From NCBI RefSeq assembly GCF_002294985.1, contig NZ_NSGE01000001.1, positions 744,001 to 808,000 of the forward strand: a DNA stretch of 64,000 nucleotides, in the 5' to 3' direction. Under the pieces are notes generated by a model. It was not told the DNA's origin. It saw only the letters and a list, made by a program, of their open reading frames with translations, and made no database searches. Shown piece by piece: positions 15,676 through 25,910 of the stretch (position 1 is the stretch's first letter; each line of letters begins with the position of its first letter). This DNA comes from Mesorhizobium sp. WSM3862 (GTDB taxonomy: Bacteria; Pseudomonadota; Alphaproteobacteria; Rhizobiales; Rhizobiaceae). Position numbers and translations under genes: made by a program.

Positions 15676-18165
15676 CTAGTCGGGGTCGGGCTTGCGGCCT
15701 CTTCTCTTGGTTTTAGCCAGACGCGTCTGCTCGGCCGCGGCCTCCGCTTCCAGCCGCTCGCGTTCGGCGAATTCGGCCTCGATCTTGTCGTCGTCGATCG
15801 GCCATGGCTCATGCTTCTTGCTCTCGACCACGGCGCGGGGCGCCGACGGGATCTCGATGTGCTCGTCTTCGAAGATGTCGAAGATCGCGAATCGGATGTC
15901 GTTCTGGACGATGCTGCCGTTCAACACGTCGGCGACGAACACGCGGATCTCGAATTCCAGTGCAGCCGGGCCGAAATTGGCAAACAGCACGAAGGGCTCG
16001 GGGTTCTTGAGCACCATCGGATGGGCGCGGGCTATGCCGAGCAGGATGGCGTGGACGCGCTTGACGTCGCTGCCATAGGCGACGCCCACCTTGATGTCGA
16101 CGCGGCCAAGCTTGTTGCGGTGCGTCCAGTTGCCGACCGCATTGTTGATGAGGTTCGAGTTCGGCAGGATCACCGACTGGCGCTGGAACGTCTCGATCTC
16201 GGTGGCGCGCACGCTTATCTTTCTGACCGTGCCGCTGATGTCGCCGGCGACGATCCAGTCCCCGACCTTGAACGGTCGCTCGGCAAGCAGGATCAGCCCG
16301 GAGACGAAGTTCGAGACGACGTTCTGCAAGCCGAAGCCGATACCCAGCGAAAGTGCGCCGGCGACCAGCGCCAGATTGGAAAGATCGATGCCCGCCGCCG
16401 ATATGCCGACCAGCGCTGCAAGCGCGACGCCGGCATAGCCAACCGCCAGCCGGATCGAATTGCGCACGCCGGTGTCAACCTTGCCGCGCGCCATGACCGA
16501 GCCGTCGAGCCAGCCCTGAAACCAGCGCGTGAGAAAATAGCCGATGGCGAAGACGACGATGCCGGTGAGGATGCCGAGCACCGAGATGGTGACCGACCCG
16601 ATGGTCACGCCCGTTGCGAGCTTAAAGGCCCAGGTTTCGATATCGCCGGGCTGGAAGCCCCACATCAAGAGGATCAGCGGCAGGAACACCAGCACGATCA
16701 TCAGGTTGATGGCGATGCTGACCACCAGGCCGAGCTGGTCGAGCGCGGTGTCCTCATAGCTGGAATTGGCTGACAGCCAGCGCCCGACCGAAGTGTCGGC
16801 GAAGCCGCCCTCCTCGCCGATCGCCCGCGCCGAAAGAAAGCCGATATAGGCGGTGATCAGCGTGGTGCCGGTGACGACGACCTGAATAGAGACGAAAAGA
16901 GCAAGACCGATATAGCCGAGCAGTGCCGCGGCGATTGTGGAGACGCCGAGCCCGATGGCAATGAAGCGAAGCCAGGCCGGCCACGGGCGCCACGAGCCGT
17001 CCCTCGCTCTGAAAGGCTTCAGCACTCCCATCAGGATCAGGATGACGCCCACGATGACGGTGGCAACGAAGCTCCTGGCGATCGTCAGCGACAGCGGCGA
17101 GCCCATCTTCTCGTTGACGACGGACAGGAAGTAGTTGAAGCCGAGGACCACGGCCATGGCGGTGGCCAGCCGCACCAGCCAACGCGCCGGTCCGGTTGCC
17201 ACTGGAATAAGCCGCCAGTTCGGCAGCCGCGGCTCAAGGGCGGCATTGGTCAGCCGGTTGACGCAGAACGCCACCGCGACGACCGAGAGCAGCGCGTTGA
17301 GGAATTCGCCGATGTCGCCGCGCAGGACGTTGTAATAGTTGAAGAAGAACACGGTCGAGGCGAGGAACGCGCCGAGCGCCACGGTCGGCAGCAGCGTCGA
17401 CCAGAACGCCACCGAAAGCCGGCTCAGGTACGACGGCTCTTCGACCGAAGCATCGGCCTCGAAGATGCGGCCGAAGAGACGCCTGCCGCCGATCAGCAGC
17501 ACGGCCGCCAGCGCCAGCGCCATCAGCGTCGCCGCAAGCATCGCCTGGAACTTGAACTTCAATGCGAAGGTGAGCCAGGACGCCACCGCCTTATAGAGGC
17601 CGGTGAACTGGTCGTGCGCGTCGGAAAAGGCCTGCGGGCTCAGCGCATCGCTCAACTCGTAGCGTTTCGTCAGAACGCTGCGGAAAAGCTGACTGCGTAG
17701 CGTGGCGATCCTGTCGACCAGCCCGCTGATGCGGATGGACAGGTTCTGCGCGCCGGCGACCACGGCGTTGATCTCGGCCTTCTCGGCCGTAAGCGCCGCG
17801 CGCTCGTTGGCGACGATCGCCGGCTCCGGCGGCTGCCCCTGGGCCGGCGGCGGCCCCAATACCTGGATGCGCGCATTGATGTCGTTGAGGCGTGATCGGA
17901 ACGCGAGCGCGCTGTTCAGCGCTGCCCGTGAAATATCCTCGAGCTGCAAGCGGATATCGACAAGGCCGGCGTCGTCCTGGTCTGGGGCGCTTAACTTGTT
18001 CTCCAGTCCGTCGGTCTTGGCCGTCAGATCCTGGATGGCCTTGGTCTGGTCGGCGATGAGCTGCGTGGAGCCCTGGCCGATCGCCTGCGCCATCGCGCCG
18101 GGCGAGGACTGCGCCGCGACGGCGACAATGGCGATCAGGATCAGGCGGAGCAGTCGGAAAATCAT
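15676..18165 (-). CDS. MscS-family mechanosensitive channel with N-terminal DUF3772 domain
   Basis: An 829-aa protein. A signal peptide is followed by a periplasmic helical region (about residues 25-200, including the DUF3772 segment), about ten hydrophobic segments, then the MscS core. The pore-lining helix is SLGIGFGLQNVVSNFVSGLI, leading into the beta domain GDWIVAGDISGTVRKISVRA. It is larger than E. coli MscS (286 aa) and like the big MscK/YbdG-type members. The role is probably release of solutes on hypo-osmotic shock; neighbouring betaine-type catabolic genes make a link to osmolyte turnover tempting, but it is unproven. Confidence 0.88.
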   Translation of the reverse strand: MIFRLLRLILIAIVAVAAQSSPGAMAQAIGQGSTQLIADQTKAIQDLTAKTDGLENKLSAPDQDDAGLVDIRLQLEDISRAALNSALAFRSRLNDINARIQVLGPPPAQGQPPEPAIVANERAALTAEKAEINAVVAGAQNLSIRISGLVDRIATLRSQLFRSVLTKRYELSDALSPQAFSDAHDQFTGLYKAVASWLTFALKFKFQAMLAATLMALALAAVLLIGGRRLFGRIFEADASVEEPSYLSRLSVAFWSTLLPTVALGAFLASTVFFFNYYNVLRGDIGEFLNALLSVVAVAFCVNRLTNAALEPRLPNWRLIPVATGPARWLVRLATAMAVVLGFNYFLSVVNEKMGSPLSLTIARSFVATVIVGVILILMGVLKPFRARDGSWRPWPAWLRFIAIGLGVSTIAAALLGYIGLALFVSIQVVVTGTTLITAYIGFLSARAIGEEGGFADTSVGRWLSANSSYEDTALDQLGLVVSIAINLMIVLVFLPLILLMWGFQPGDIETWAFKLATGVTIGSVTISVLGILTGIVVFAIGYFLTRWFQGWLDGSVMARGKVDTGVRNSIRLAVGYAGVALAALVGISAAGIDLSNLALVAGALSLGIGFGLQNVVSNFVSGLILLAERPFKVGDWIVAGDISGTVRKISVRATEIETFQRQSVILPNSNLINNAVGNWTHRNKLGRVDIKVGVAYGSDVKRVHAILLGIARAHPMVLKNPEPFVLFANFGPAALEFEIRVFVADVLNGSIVQNDIRFAIFDIFEDEHIEIPSAPRAVVESKKHEPWPIDDDKIEAEFAERERLEAEAAAEQTRLAKTKRRGRKPDPD

Positions 18166-18370
18166 GACGTGACGGGCGACTCACGGCCGAAAAATCTTCG
18201 AAAATCCCGCCCTTGATAAAGACCGGCCTATCAAGCGGCAAGACGTCTCCATCCGCGGGCCTCGGCGCGGATCGAAGTCGGCCTGTCGAAAAGCGATGGC
18301 GCAATCTTGGCTTTGCGCTTCTCGCCTGCTCTATAGTCTGCCGGCTCGCACCAAAAGGACGACAGGAAGA

Positions 18371-19630
18371 ATGGCGGAATACTCAGCCTTTTCGCTGCTC
18401 AAGAACGCGCTCAACGGCAACCAGGACTGGAAACCGGCCTGGCGCAAGCCGGACCCCAAGGCCTCCTATGATGTGATCGTCATCGGCGGCGGCGGCCATG
18501 GGCTCTCGACCGCCTATTACCTCGCCAAGGAGCACGGCATCACCAATGTCGCTGTGCTGGAAAAAGGCTGGCTGGGCTCGGGCAATGTCGGCCGCAACAC
18601 CACGGCGGTGCGCTCCAACTATCTTTTGCCGCAGAACACCCGCTTCTACGAACATTCGATGAAGCTGTGGGAGAACCTGTCGCATGACCTCAACTACAAC
18701 GTCATGTTCTCCCAGCGGGGCTGCCTGAACCTCGCGCACACGCCGGCTCAGCTCGACGACTACGCAAGGCGCGGCAATGCCATGCGTCATCTCGGCGTCG
18801 ACGCCGAACTGATGAGCGTCAAAGAGATCAAGCGCCTTGTTCCGGCCCTGGACGTTTCGGGCTCGGCGCGATTTCCAATCCTTGGCGGGCTGATGCAGCC
18901 GCGTGCCGGAACCGCGCGCCACGACGCCGTCGCCTGGGGCTATGCGCGCGGCGCCGACCGGCGCGGCGTCGACATCATCGAGAATTGCGAGGTCACCGGC
19001 TTCCTGCGCGACGGCGACCGCATCACCGGTGTGACGACGACGCGCGGCGATATCCGCGCCAAGAAGGTGGCGCTTGCGGTGGCCGGCAGCACTGGCCAAG
19101 TCATGCAGCTTGCCGGCATTTCGCATATGCCGATCGAAAGCCACGTTCTGCAGGCCTTCGTCTCGGAATCGCTGAAGCCGATCATCGGCACCGTTCTCAC
19201 CTTCGGCATGGGCCACTTCTACATCTCGCAATCCGACAAGGGCGGCCTCGTCTATGGCGGGGACCTCGACGGCTACAACAGCTATGCCCAGCGCGGCAGC
19301 CTGCCCGTCGTCGACGAGGTGATGAGCGAGATGCTGGCACTCTTCCCGGGCCTGGCGCGGGTGCGCATGCTGCGCTCCTGGGGCGGGCTTTGTGACATGA
19401 CGATGGACGGTTCGCCGATCATCACCACCGGCCCGCTGCCCGGCATGTATCTCAATTGCGGCTGGTGTTATGGCGGCTTCAAGGCAACGCCAGCCTCAGG
19501 ATGGTGCTTTGCCTGGACCATCGCCAAGGACGAGCCGCACGAGTTCAACGCGCCCTTCACGCTCGACCGTTTCTATCGCGGCCTCATCATCGACGACAAA
19601 GGCCAGGGCGCGACGCCGCGGCTGCATTAG
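18371..19630 (+). CDS. soxB: sarcosine oxidase subunit beta
   Basis: The 419-aa flavoprotein subunit of heterotetrameric sarcosine oxidase, which oxidises sarcosine to glycine and hands the methyl group to THF as methylene-THF, making H2O2. It has an N-terminal FAD fold DVIVIGGGGHGLSTAYYLA and GNVGRNTTAVRSNY. H184 in GTARHDAVAWGYAR is the likely covalent FMN-linking His. ATG 18371 follows AGGAAG and is preferred to an upstream in-frame ATG at 18296. It heads the soxBDAG operon, with 12 bp to soxD. Confidence 0.95.
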   Translation: MAEYSAFSLLKNALNGNQDWKPAWRKPDPKASYDVIVIGGGGHGLSTAYYLAKEHGITNVAVLEKGWLGSGNVGRNTTAVRSNYLLPQNTRFYEHSMKLWENLSHDLNYNVMFSQRGCLNLAHTPAQLDDYARRGNAMRHLGVDAELMSVKEIKRLVPALDVSGSARFPILGGLMQPRAGTARHDAVAWGYARGADRRGVDIIENCEVTGFLRDGDRITGVTTTRGDIRAKKVALAVAGSTGQVMQLAGISHMPIESHVLQAFVSESLKPIIGTVLTFGMGHFYISQSDKGGLVYGGDLDGYNSYAQRGSLPVVDEVMSEMLALFPGLARVRMLRSWGGLCDMTMDGSPIITTGPLPGMYLNCGWCYGGFKATPASGWCFAWTIAKDEPHEFNAPFTLDRFYRGLIIDDKGQGATPRLH

Positions 19631-19642
19631 GTTTCGAATCAT

Positions 19643-19936
19643 ATGCTGATCACTTGTCCCTATTGCGGCCCGCGCGATGTCATTGAGTTCACCTACCAGG
19701 GCGACGGCAACCGCGAGCGGCCGCAGCCTGCCTCGCAGGATCTCGACGCCTGGAATGCCTATGTCTACGACCGGCTGAACCCGGCCGGCGACCACAATGA
19801 GATCTGGCAGCATTCCGGCGGCTGCCGCGCGCATCTGCGGGTGGTGCGAAACACCTTAACCCATGAAATCCTGAGCACTGCCTTTGCCCGTGGCGGACAC
19901 AAGTCCGCGGGCCACAAAGCGGGAGGCCACCAGTGA
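19643..19936 (+). CDS. soxD: sarcosine oxidase subunit delta
   Basis: A 97-aa zinc-binding subunit. Likely Zn ligands are C5, C8, H57 and C61 (TCPYCG and HSGGC), matching the pattern of characterised delta subunits. It has an unusual His-rich tail, GGHKSAGHKAGGHQ, beyond the conserved core. The stop overlaps the GTG of soxA by 4 bp. Confidence 0.93.
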   Translation: MLITCPYCGPRDVIEFTYQGDGNRERPQPASQDLDAWNAYVYDRLNPAGDHNEIWQHSGGCRAHLRVVRNTLTHEILSTAFARGGHKSAGHKAGGHQ

Positions 19937-22926
19937 GCCCTCGCCGCACAGAAACCGGCGGCCGCATCGACCGGCTGCGCACCATCCGCTTCACCTTCGA
20001 CGGCGCGCGCTATACCGGACACGCCGGCGACACGCTGGCTTCGGCGCTGCTCGCCAATGGCGTGACGCTGTTCGGCCGTTCGTTCAAATACCATCGCCCG
20101 CGCGGCCTGCTCGCCGCCGGCGTCGAGGAACCGAACGCTCTGGTGACGGTGCTGCGCGGCGAGGTGCGCGAGCCCAACATTCCCGCCACCATGGTCGAGA
20201 TCTATGACGGGCTCGTCGCGGTCAGCCAGAACCGCTCCCCCTCGCTCGCCTGGGATATCGGCGCGCTCAACCAGCTCGGCGGCAAGCTCCTGTCGGCCGG
20301 CTTCTATTACAAGACCTTCATGGGACCGGTGATCGGCCCGTTGAAAGGCACGCGCTTCTGGATGTTCTGCGAGCATTTCATCCGCCGCGCCGCCGGCCTC
20401 GGCAGAGCCGGCACCGCGCCCGATACCTCGCGCTACGAGCGCATGAACGCCTTCTGCGACGTGCTGGTCGTCGGTTCCGGCCCGGCCGGGCTGATGGCGG
20501 CGAAGGCCGCGGCCGACCAGGGCGCCCGCGTGATCCTGGCCGAGCTCGAAGCAAAGTTCGGCGGCTCCGCCAACTGGTCGGGCGAAACCATCGACGGGGC
20601 GTCGGCAGCCGACTGGGCGGCGCGCATCGTCGGCCAGCTCGAAGGCAATGACAATGTCCGCCTTCTGCCGCGCACGACGGTGTGGGGCTATTACGACGGC
20701 AACACGCTGGCCGCGCTCGAACGGGTGACGGACCACAAGGAAGTTCCGGCCAAGGGCGAGCCGCGCCAGCGCTACTGGGCGATCCGCGCCAAAACGGTGG
20801 TTCTCGCCACCGGCTCCTTCGAGCGTCCGCTGGTATTCCCCGGCAACGATCGTCCGGGCGTCATGCTGGCGCATGCGGCCGAACGTTACGCCAATGAATA
20901 TGGCGTGCTGCCCGGCGAACGCATCGCACTGTTCACCAACAATGACAGCGCCTATCGCTCCGCCGTTACACTGAAGAAGGCCGGGGCCGCCGTCGTCGCC
21001 ATCGTCGATGTCCGCAGCGACGTGTCGAACGAGATGAGCAGGCTGGCGAGCCAGGCCGAAGCAGAGCTGCTTGCCGGCCATGCCGTGGTTGCAACCGAAG
21101 GCGGCAAGGCGCAGACCGGTCTCAACGTCCGGCGCTTCGAATTGATGAGCGGCGCGCTGAGCGGCGACGAGCGCAGCATCCATGCGGACTGCCTGTTGAT
21201 GTCGGGTGGCTGGTCGCCGACGATCCATCTCGCCAGCCAGGCTGGAGCCAGGGCCATATGGAACCCTGCCAGGCAGGCCTTCCTGCCGCCGCAGCCGACG
21301 CAGCGCTGGATCGGCGCCGGCGCCTTCACCGGCAGTTTCTCGACCGCGGAAGCGATTGCCGAAGGCCGCGCGGCTGGCATTCAGGCCGCCGGCGGAAGCG
21401 CGTCCTCCGCTCCGCTACCCGTCGTGGAGGCCGTCCCCGGCGAACCGGATCCGGCACCGGTCTTCGAGATCAAGGCCAAGGGCAAAAGCTTCGTCGATTT
21501 CCAGCACGACGTGACCGCCGAGGATGTGCGGCTCGCGCACCGCGAGGGCTTCGTCTCGGTCGAGCATCTGAAGCGCTACACCACGCTCGGCATGGCGACC
21601 GACCAGGGCAAAAACTCGAACGTGCCGGGCCTCGCCATCATGGCCGAGGCGCTGGGCAAGCCGATCCCCGAAGTCGGTACGACGCGGTTCCGGCCGCCCT
21701 ACACGGCCGTGTCGATCGGCTCGCTGGCGGCCGAGCGCTTCGGCGACCTGAAGCCCGACCGGCTGACGCCGATGCACGACTGGCACATCGACAACGGCGC
21801 GACCATGTTTGCGGCCGGTCTCTGGTACCGCCCGATGATCTACGGTCTCGCCGGCGAGACGGTCGAGCAGGCCTATGTCCGCGAGGCCGCGGCAACGCGT
21901 GAGAGCGCCGGCATCGTCGATGTCTCGACGCTTGGGAAGATCGCCGTTCAGGGCCCGGATGCGGCGGAATTCCTCGACCGCGTTTACACGAACATGTTTT
22001 CCACCCTCACGGTCGGCAAGGCCCGCTACGGCCTGATGCTGCGCGAGGATGGGCTTGCCTTCGACGACGGCACCACATGGCGGCTTGGCGAACAGGATTT
22101 CCTGATGACCACCACCACCGCCAATGCCGGCAAGGTGATGCAGCATCTGGAATATTTCCTCGACGTGATCTGGCCGGAACTGAAGGTCACCGTCACCTCC
22201 GTCACCGACGAGTGGGCGGGGGCCGCGATCGGGGGACCGAAAGCCAGGGCGATCCTTGCTGCCTGCGTGAAGGGCACGGCCGTCGACAACGCCGCGCTTC
22301 CGTTCATGGGCATTGTGCACGGTGAGATCGCCGGCGTGCCGGTGATGATTTGCCGCCTCTCCTTCTCCGGCGAGATGGCCTTCGAGGTCTATTCCGGCGC
22401 CGGCTATGGAATGCGCGTTTGGGAGGCTCTCATCGAGGCCGGCAAGCCTTTCGGCCTGGTCGCCTACGGGCTCGAGGCGCTTGGCACCATGCGCATCGAG
22501 AAGGGCCACGTCACCGGCGCGGAGATCGACGGCCGCACCACGGCGCGCGACCTGCATCTCGACTGGATGCTGTCGAAGAAGAAGCCCTTCATCGGTTCCG
22601 CCATGATGGACCGCGAAGGGCTGATCGCTCCGGACCGGCTGGAACTGGTCGGCTTGATCGCTCTCGACAACCGCGCGCTCGACGGTGGCGGACATATCGT
22701 CGAGGAACTGGACGCAGAGAACCCGCACGATTCGATCGGCCATATCACCGCCTGCTGCTATTCGCCGGCGCTCGGCAAATACATAGCGCTTGCGCTGGTC
22801 AAAGGCGGCAAGGGGCGCCACGGCACGCGCGCCTTCGTCTCCGATCCGCTGCGCAACCGGTTCGGGCCGGTCGAGATCGTCTCCAACCATTTCTACGATC
22901 CGGACGGGAGCCGCATGCATGGTTGA
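19933..22926 (+). CDS. soxA: sarcosine oxidase subunit alpha
   Basis: The 997-aa large subunit. It has an N-terminal ferredoxin-like segment (FGRSFKYHRPRGLL), a NAD-binding dinucleotide fold (VLVVGSGPAGLMAAKAAAD, residues about 177-195) and a C-terminal GcvT folate-binding half (from about residue 600) where the methyl-derived C1 unit meets THF. It starts at GTG 19933, overlapping the soxD stop, so translation is coupled. Length matches the family (about 1000 aa). Confidence 0.95.
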   Translation: MSPRRTETGGRIDRLRTIRFTFDGARYTGHAGDTLASALLANGVTLFGRSFKYHRPRGLLAAGVEEPNALVTVLRGEVREPNIPATMVEIYDGLVAVSQNRSPSLAWDIGALNQLGGKLLSAGFYYKTFMGPVIGPLKGTRFWMFCEHFIRRAAGLGRAGTAPDTSRYERMNAFCDVLVVGSGPAGLMAAKAAADQGARVILAELEAKFGGSANWSGETIDGASAADWAARIVGQLEGNDNVRLLPRTTVWGYYDGNTLAALERVTDHKEVPAKGEPRQRYWAIRAKTVVLATGSFERPLVFPGNDRPGVMLAHAAERYANEYGVLPGERIALFTNNDSAYRSAVTLKKAGAAVVAIVDVRSDVSNEMSRLASQAEAELLAGHAVVATEGGKAQTGLNVRRFELMSGALSGDERSIHADCLLMSGGWSPTIHLASQAGARAIWNPARQAFLPPQPTQRWIGAGAFTGSFSTAEAIAEGRAAGIQAAGGSASSAPLPVVEAVPGEPDPAPVFEIKAKGKSFVDFQHDVTAEDVRLAHREGFVSVEHLKRYTTLGMATDQGKNSNVPGLAIMAEALGKPIPEVGTTRFRPPYTAVSIGSLAAERFGDLKPDRLTPMHDWHIDNGATMFAAGLWYRPMIYGLAGETVEQAYVREAAATRESAGIVDVSTLGKIAVQGPDAAEFLDRVYTNMFSTLTVGKARYGLMLREDGLAFDDGTTWRLGEQDFLMTTTTANAGKVMQHLEYFLDVIWPELKVTVTSVTDEWAGAAIGGPKARAILAACVKGTAVDNAALPFMGIVHGEIAGVPVMICRLSFSGEMAFEVYSGAGYGMRVWEALIEAGKPFGLVAYGLEALGTMRIEKGHVTGAEIDGRTTARDLHLDWMLSKKKPFIGSAMMDREGLIAPDRLELVGLIALDNRALDGGGHIVEELDAENPHDSIGHITACCYSPALGKYIALALVKGGKGRHGTRAFVSDPLRNRFGPVEIVSNHFYDPDGSRMHG

Positions 22927-23536
22927 ACGACAACTTCCCGAGCGGCAATTGCCTGAGCGCCTGTCGCCGCTTGAACCGGTCTATCATCCAGGCTCGCACG
23001 GCAATTTCGAGCATGGCGTTGACGTTATCCTGTCCGAAACGCGGCCGGGCTCGATCCTGCAGCTCGCAGCATGGCCGGGCGAGGAGAAGCGGCTGATGTC
23101 CGGCATATACAAGGTGACAGGCCTTGCCCTGCCGGATGGAGCCGGCGGCGGCGTCGTCAACGGCGCGAAAGCCGCGTTCGGATTCGCGCCGGGCAAATTC
23201 ACGGTGGTTGACGAGGCCGAGGGCTTGGCTTCCGCGTTCACGGGCCTCATCACGCCCTCCATCGGCACGATTACCGATCTCTCGCATGGCCGTACCGCGA
23301 TTCGCATTTCTGGGCCCAAAGCGGAGTGGGTGATGGCGAAACTCTTCGCTATCGACTTCGCCTTGCCGGCCTTCCCGCTCGGCGCCGGCCGCTCGACCAA
23401 CCACCACGATGTCTTTGCACAAATCCAGCGCACCGGTGGCGACCAATTTGACATCTATGTGTTCCGCTCCTTCGCGCGCTCCTTTTGGAAGGCCTTGTGC
23501 CACGCGAGCGAAGAAGTCGGCTACGAGGTGCACTGA
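22919..23536 (+). CDS. soxG: sarcosine oxidase subunit gamma
   Basis: A 205-aa GcvT-like small subunit. The core has TDLSHGRTAIRISGPKAEWV, the typical gamma-subunit stretch, and ends VFRSFARSFWKALCHASEE. Its ATG at 22919 overlaps soxA by 8 bp. A short duplicated run, RQLPERQLPERL, sits at the N-terminus. It is last in the sox operon and is followed directly by a palindromic repeat. Confidence 0.92.
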   Translation: MVERQLPERQLPERLSPLEPVYHPGSHGNFEHGVDVILSETRPGSILQLAAWPGEEKRLMSGIYKVTGLALPDGAGGGVVNGAKAAFGFAPGKFTVVDEAEGLASAFTGLITPSIGTITDLSHGRTAIRISGPKAEWVMAKLFAIDFALPAFPLGAGRSTNHHDVFAQIQRTGGDQFDIYVFRSFARSFWKALCHASEEVGYEVH

Positions 23537-23582
23537 GCGCAATTCCAGGAAAATTGCGCGGCGGTTTTCCGTGCCGAATTGC
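23537..23582. repeat. rhizobial palindromic repeat (GCGCAATTCC family)
   Basis: GCAATTCC near the left end and GAATTGC at the right end are inverted around GGAAAA...TTTTCC. It begins immediately after the soxG stop. The layout is that of an interspersed rhizobial palindrome and may serve as the operon's 3' structure. Confidence 0.65.
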
Positions 23583-23735
23583 TTCTGAGCAGGCAGCACT
23601 CGGGGATTGGTTCAGCCGGCGCGTGGCACTATCGACGCCCACAACTGCTGCTTGAGCCTTGGGCCAGCGAAGACGATAGATAAGGCAACGTGGGCTCTCG
23701 GAGCCCTCAGGCAACCGGTTCGACAACATCCTTCC

Positions 23736-25178
23736 ATGACCGCAGAGACTACGGCGACAGCCACGACCCGCTTTGCTCCGGCGGGTGACCCGTCGCTGCT
23801 GTTGCCGGCGACCGTCGCCTGCGGCGTGTTCATGACCAGCCTCGACCAGAATGTCATTGTGACCGCGCTGCCCGGCATCGGCGAAAGCCTGGGCCGCCCG
23901 CCGAGTCAGCTCGGGCTTTTGATCACCGTCTATGTCGCGAGCCTCATCGTCACGATGCCGCTCGGCGGCTGGCTGGCCGACCGCTTCGGCCTGCGCAACG
24001 TCTATTGCTTTGCGCTGCTGGTCTTCGCCAGCGCCTCGGCCCTCTGCGGCCTGTCGGAAAACATCTGGATGCTGGTCGGCTCTCGCGCGCTGCAGGGCTT
24101 CGGCGGTGCGCTGATGGGCACCCTCGGGCAGGTCGTGATCCTGTCGAGCTTTCCGCGCGACCGCACGCTCAGGATCAACATGTATATTTCGCTCGCCGGC
24201 CAGTCCGGCCCGCTGGTCGGGCCCCTCGTCGGTGGCGCGCTGACCACTTACGTCTCGTGGCGCTGGATCTTCTACATCAACATACCGATCGCGCTGACGG
24301 CCGCGTTGCTCGCGGCCTCGCTGTTCCCCACGACCACCAAGCCGGTCCGCACGCCCTTCGATTTTCCCGGCTTCCTGCTAGTCGGCGGCGGCATGGCGCT
24401 GCTCGTCTTCGGCATGGATTCGCTTGCCGCGAAGGACGCCGCCGCCAGCATTATCGGCGTCGAGCTTGGCCTGGCAATCGCCATCCTCACCGTCGCCGCC
24501 TTCTATTGTCTGCGGACCCGAAACCCTTTGCTCGACCTCAATCTGCTGCGTATCCGCACCTTCCGCATCAGCTTTCTGACCGGCGGCGGGCTCGACACGA
24601 TAGGGCTAAGCTCCGTTGTCTTCCTGCTGCCGCTGATGTTCCAGCTCGGCTTCGGTATGAGCGCGGTGCAGGCCGGATCGCTGACCTTCGTCGCGGCGAT
24701 CGGCTCGCTGCTTATGCGCTTCTTCATGCCGCGCATCTTGAACCGCTTCGGCTTCAAGCGGGTTCTGATCGTCAACACGCCGATCGCCGCCCTGCTGGTC
24801 GCAGGTTTTGCCTTGATGCAGGAAAGCACGCCTACCTGGATCGTGCTTGCCTACATCTTCGCCTTCGGCCTTTTCCGTTCGGTGCAGTGGGCCTCGACCG
24901 GCAACCTCGCCTACTCGGACATCGCGCCCGAGCAGCTCTCGCGCTTCAGCGCCCTGTACTACATCCTTTGGCAGCTGGCGGTGGCGATCAGCGTCGGTCT
25001 GGCCGCTGCGATGCTCTCGCTGCTCGCCGGCGGCGGCCAGGCGAGCGTCAACGACTACCGGCTCCTGTTCGTCGTCGAAGGCTTGATCACGCTTTGCGCG
25101 CTGCTCGCCTATTTCAGGCTCACCCCGCAGGACGGTGCCCATGTCAGCGGCCATGGCGGGCATATCAGCACGGATTAG
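23736..25178 (+). CDS. MFS transporter, DHA2/EmrB-QacA type
   Basis: A 480-aa drug:H+ antiporter-like protein with about 14 hydrophobic segments. Motif A is GGWLADRFGLRN, and the family motif GALMGTLGQVVILSSF precedes SGPLVGPLVGGAL (motif C-like). ATG 23736 is preferred over an in-frame ATG at 23607, which would add a non-hydrophobic leader of 43 residues. Substrate is unknown. It converges on the nitroreductase gene with 27 bp between stops. Confidence 0.85.
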   Translation: MTAETTATATTRFAPAGDPSLLLPATVACGVFMTSLDQNVIVTALPGIGESLGRPPSQLGLLITVYVASLIVTMPLGGWLADRFGLRNVYCFALLVFASASALCGLSENIWMLVGSRALQGFGGALMGTLGQVVILSSFPRDRTLRINMYISLAGQSGPLVGPLVGGALTTYVSWRWIFYINIPIALTAALLAASLFPTTTKPVRTPFDFPGFLLVGGGMALLVFGMDSLAAKDAAASIIGVELGLAIAILTVAAFYCLRTRNPLLDLNLLRIRTFRISFLTGGGLDTIGLSSVVFLLPLMFQLGFGMSAVQAGSLTFVAAIGSLLMRFFMPRILNRFGFKRVLIVNTPIAALLVAGFALMQESTPTWIVLAYIFAFGLFRSVQWASTGNLAYSDIAPEQLSRFSALYYILWQLAVAISVGLAAAMLSLLAGGGQASVNDYRLLFVVEGLITLCALLAYFRLTPQDGAHVSGHGGHISTD

Positions 25179-25205
25179 CACATCGGGCTGCGATCCGCGC
25201 CGGAG

Positions 25206-25910
25206 CTACTTCGCGAACGTCACCCAGTCTTCGAGCGGCGCGCGGTCGGTGCGGAATTCGTTCTCGGGCTTGGACGTGTCCTCATAACCAAGCGCCATAC
25301 CGCAGACCACGATCTCCTCGTCGGGAATGTCGAGCACCGGGCGGATCTGCCGGTGATAGGGCGCGAAAGCCGCCTGCGGGCAGGTATGCAGGCCCCTGCC
25401 CCGTGCCGCGACCATGATGTTCTGCAGAAACATGCCGTAGTCGATCCACGAGCCCTTGTTCAGCCGCCGGTCGACCGTGAAGATCAGGCCGACCGGCGCG
25501 TCGAAGAAGACGAAGTTGCGGTCGTGCTGCGCCCGCATCCTGTCGACTTCGCGCCGGCCGATGCCGATCGCGCCGTAGAGGCCGAAACCGTTGGCGCGAC
25601 GCCGGCTGAGATAGGGCTCGAAGAACTGGTCGGGATAGTAACGGTACTCGTCCCATTCGGCCTTTTCGGCGCGGATGCCCGAATTGAGGATGGCGTCGCT
25701 GATGCGCTGCTTCACCTCGCCCTTGGTCACATAGACGCGCCAGGGCTGCATGTTGGTGCCCGAGGGTGCCCTTGCCGCGACCGTCAGGATGGCGCGGATT
25801 GTGCTGTCGTCGACCATGTCGGGCAAAAACGCGCGTACCGACCGGCGCGACATGATCGCCTCATCGACGATCGCTGCGTCGAGCGCGCTCCGGTTATTCT
25901 TCTCCAGCAT
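25206..25910 (-). CDS. nitroreductase family protein
   Basis: A 234-aa FMN-dependent nitroreductase. The N-terminal MSRRSVRAF binds FMN phosphate, and ARAPSGTNMQPWRVYV is the family loop; the C-terminus has IVVCGMALGYEDTSKPEN. It is not obviously BluB, whose motif differs. AAGGGA precedes the ATG at 25910; upstream in-frame codons add 58 residues unlike the family. It is divergent from the XRE-cupin regulator with operator-like palindromes between them, so it is a candidate target of that regulator. Confidence 0.82.
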   Translation of the reverse strand: MLEKNNRSALDAAIVDEAIMSRRSVRAFLPDMVDDSTIRAILTVAARAPSGTNMQPWRVYVTKGEVKQRISDAILNSGIRAEKAEWDEYRYYPDQFFEPYLSRRRANGFGLYGAIGIGRREVDRMRAQHDRNFVFFDAPVGLIFTVDRRLNKGSWIDYGMFLQNIMVAARGRGLHTCPQAAFAPYHRQIRPVLDIPDEEIVVCGMALGYEDTSKPENEFRTDRAPLEDWVTFAK

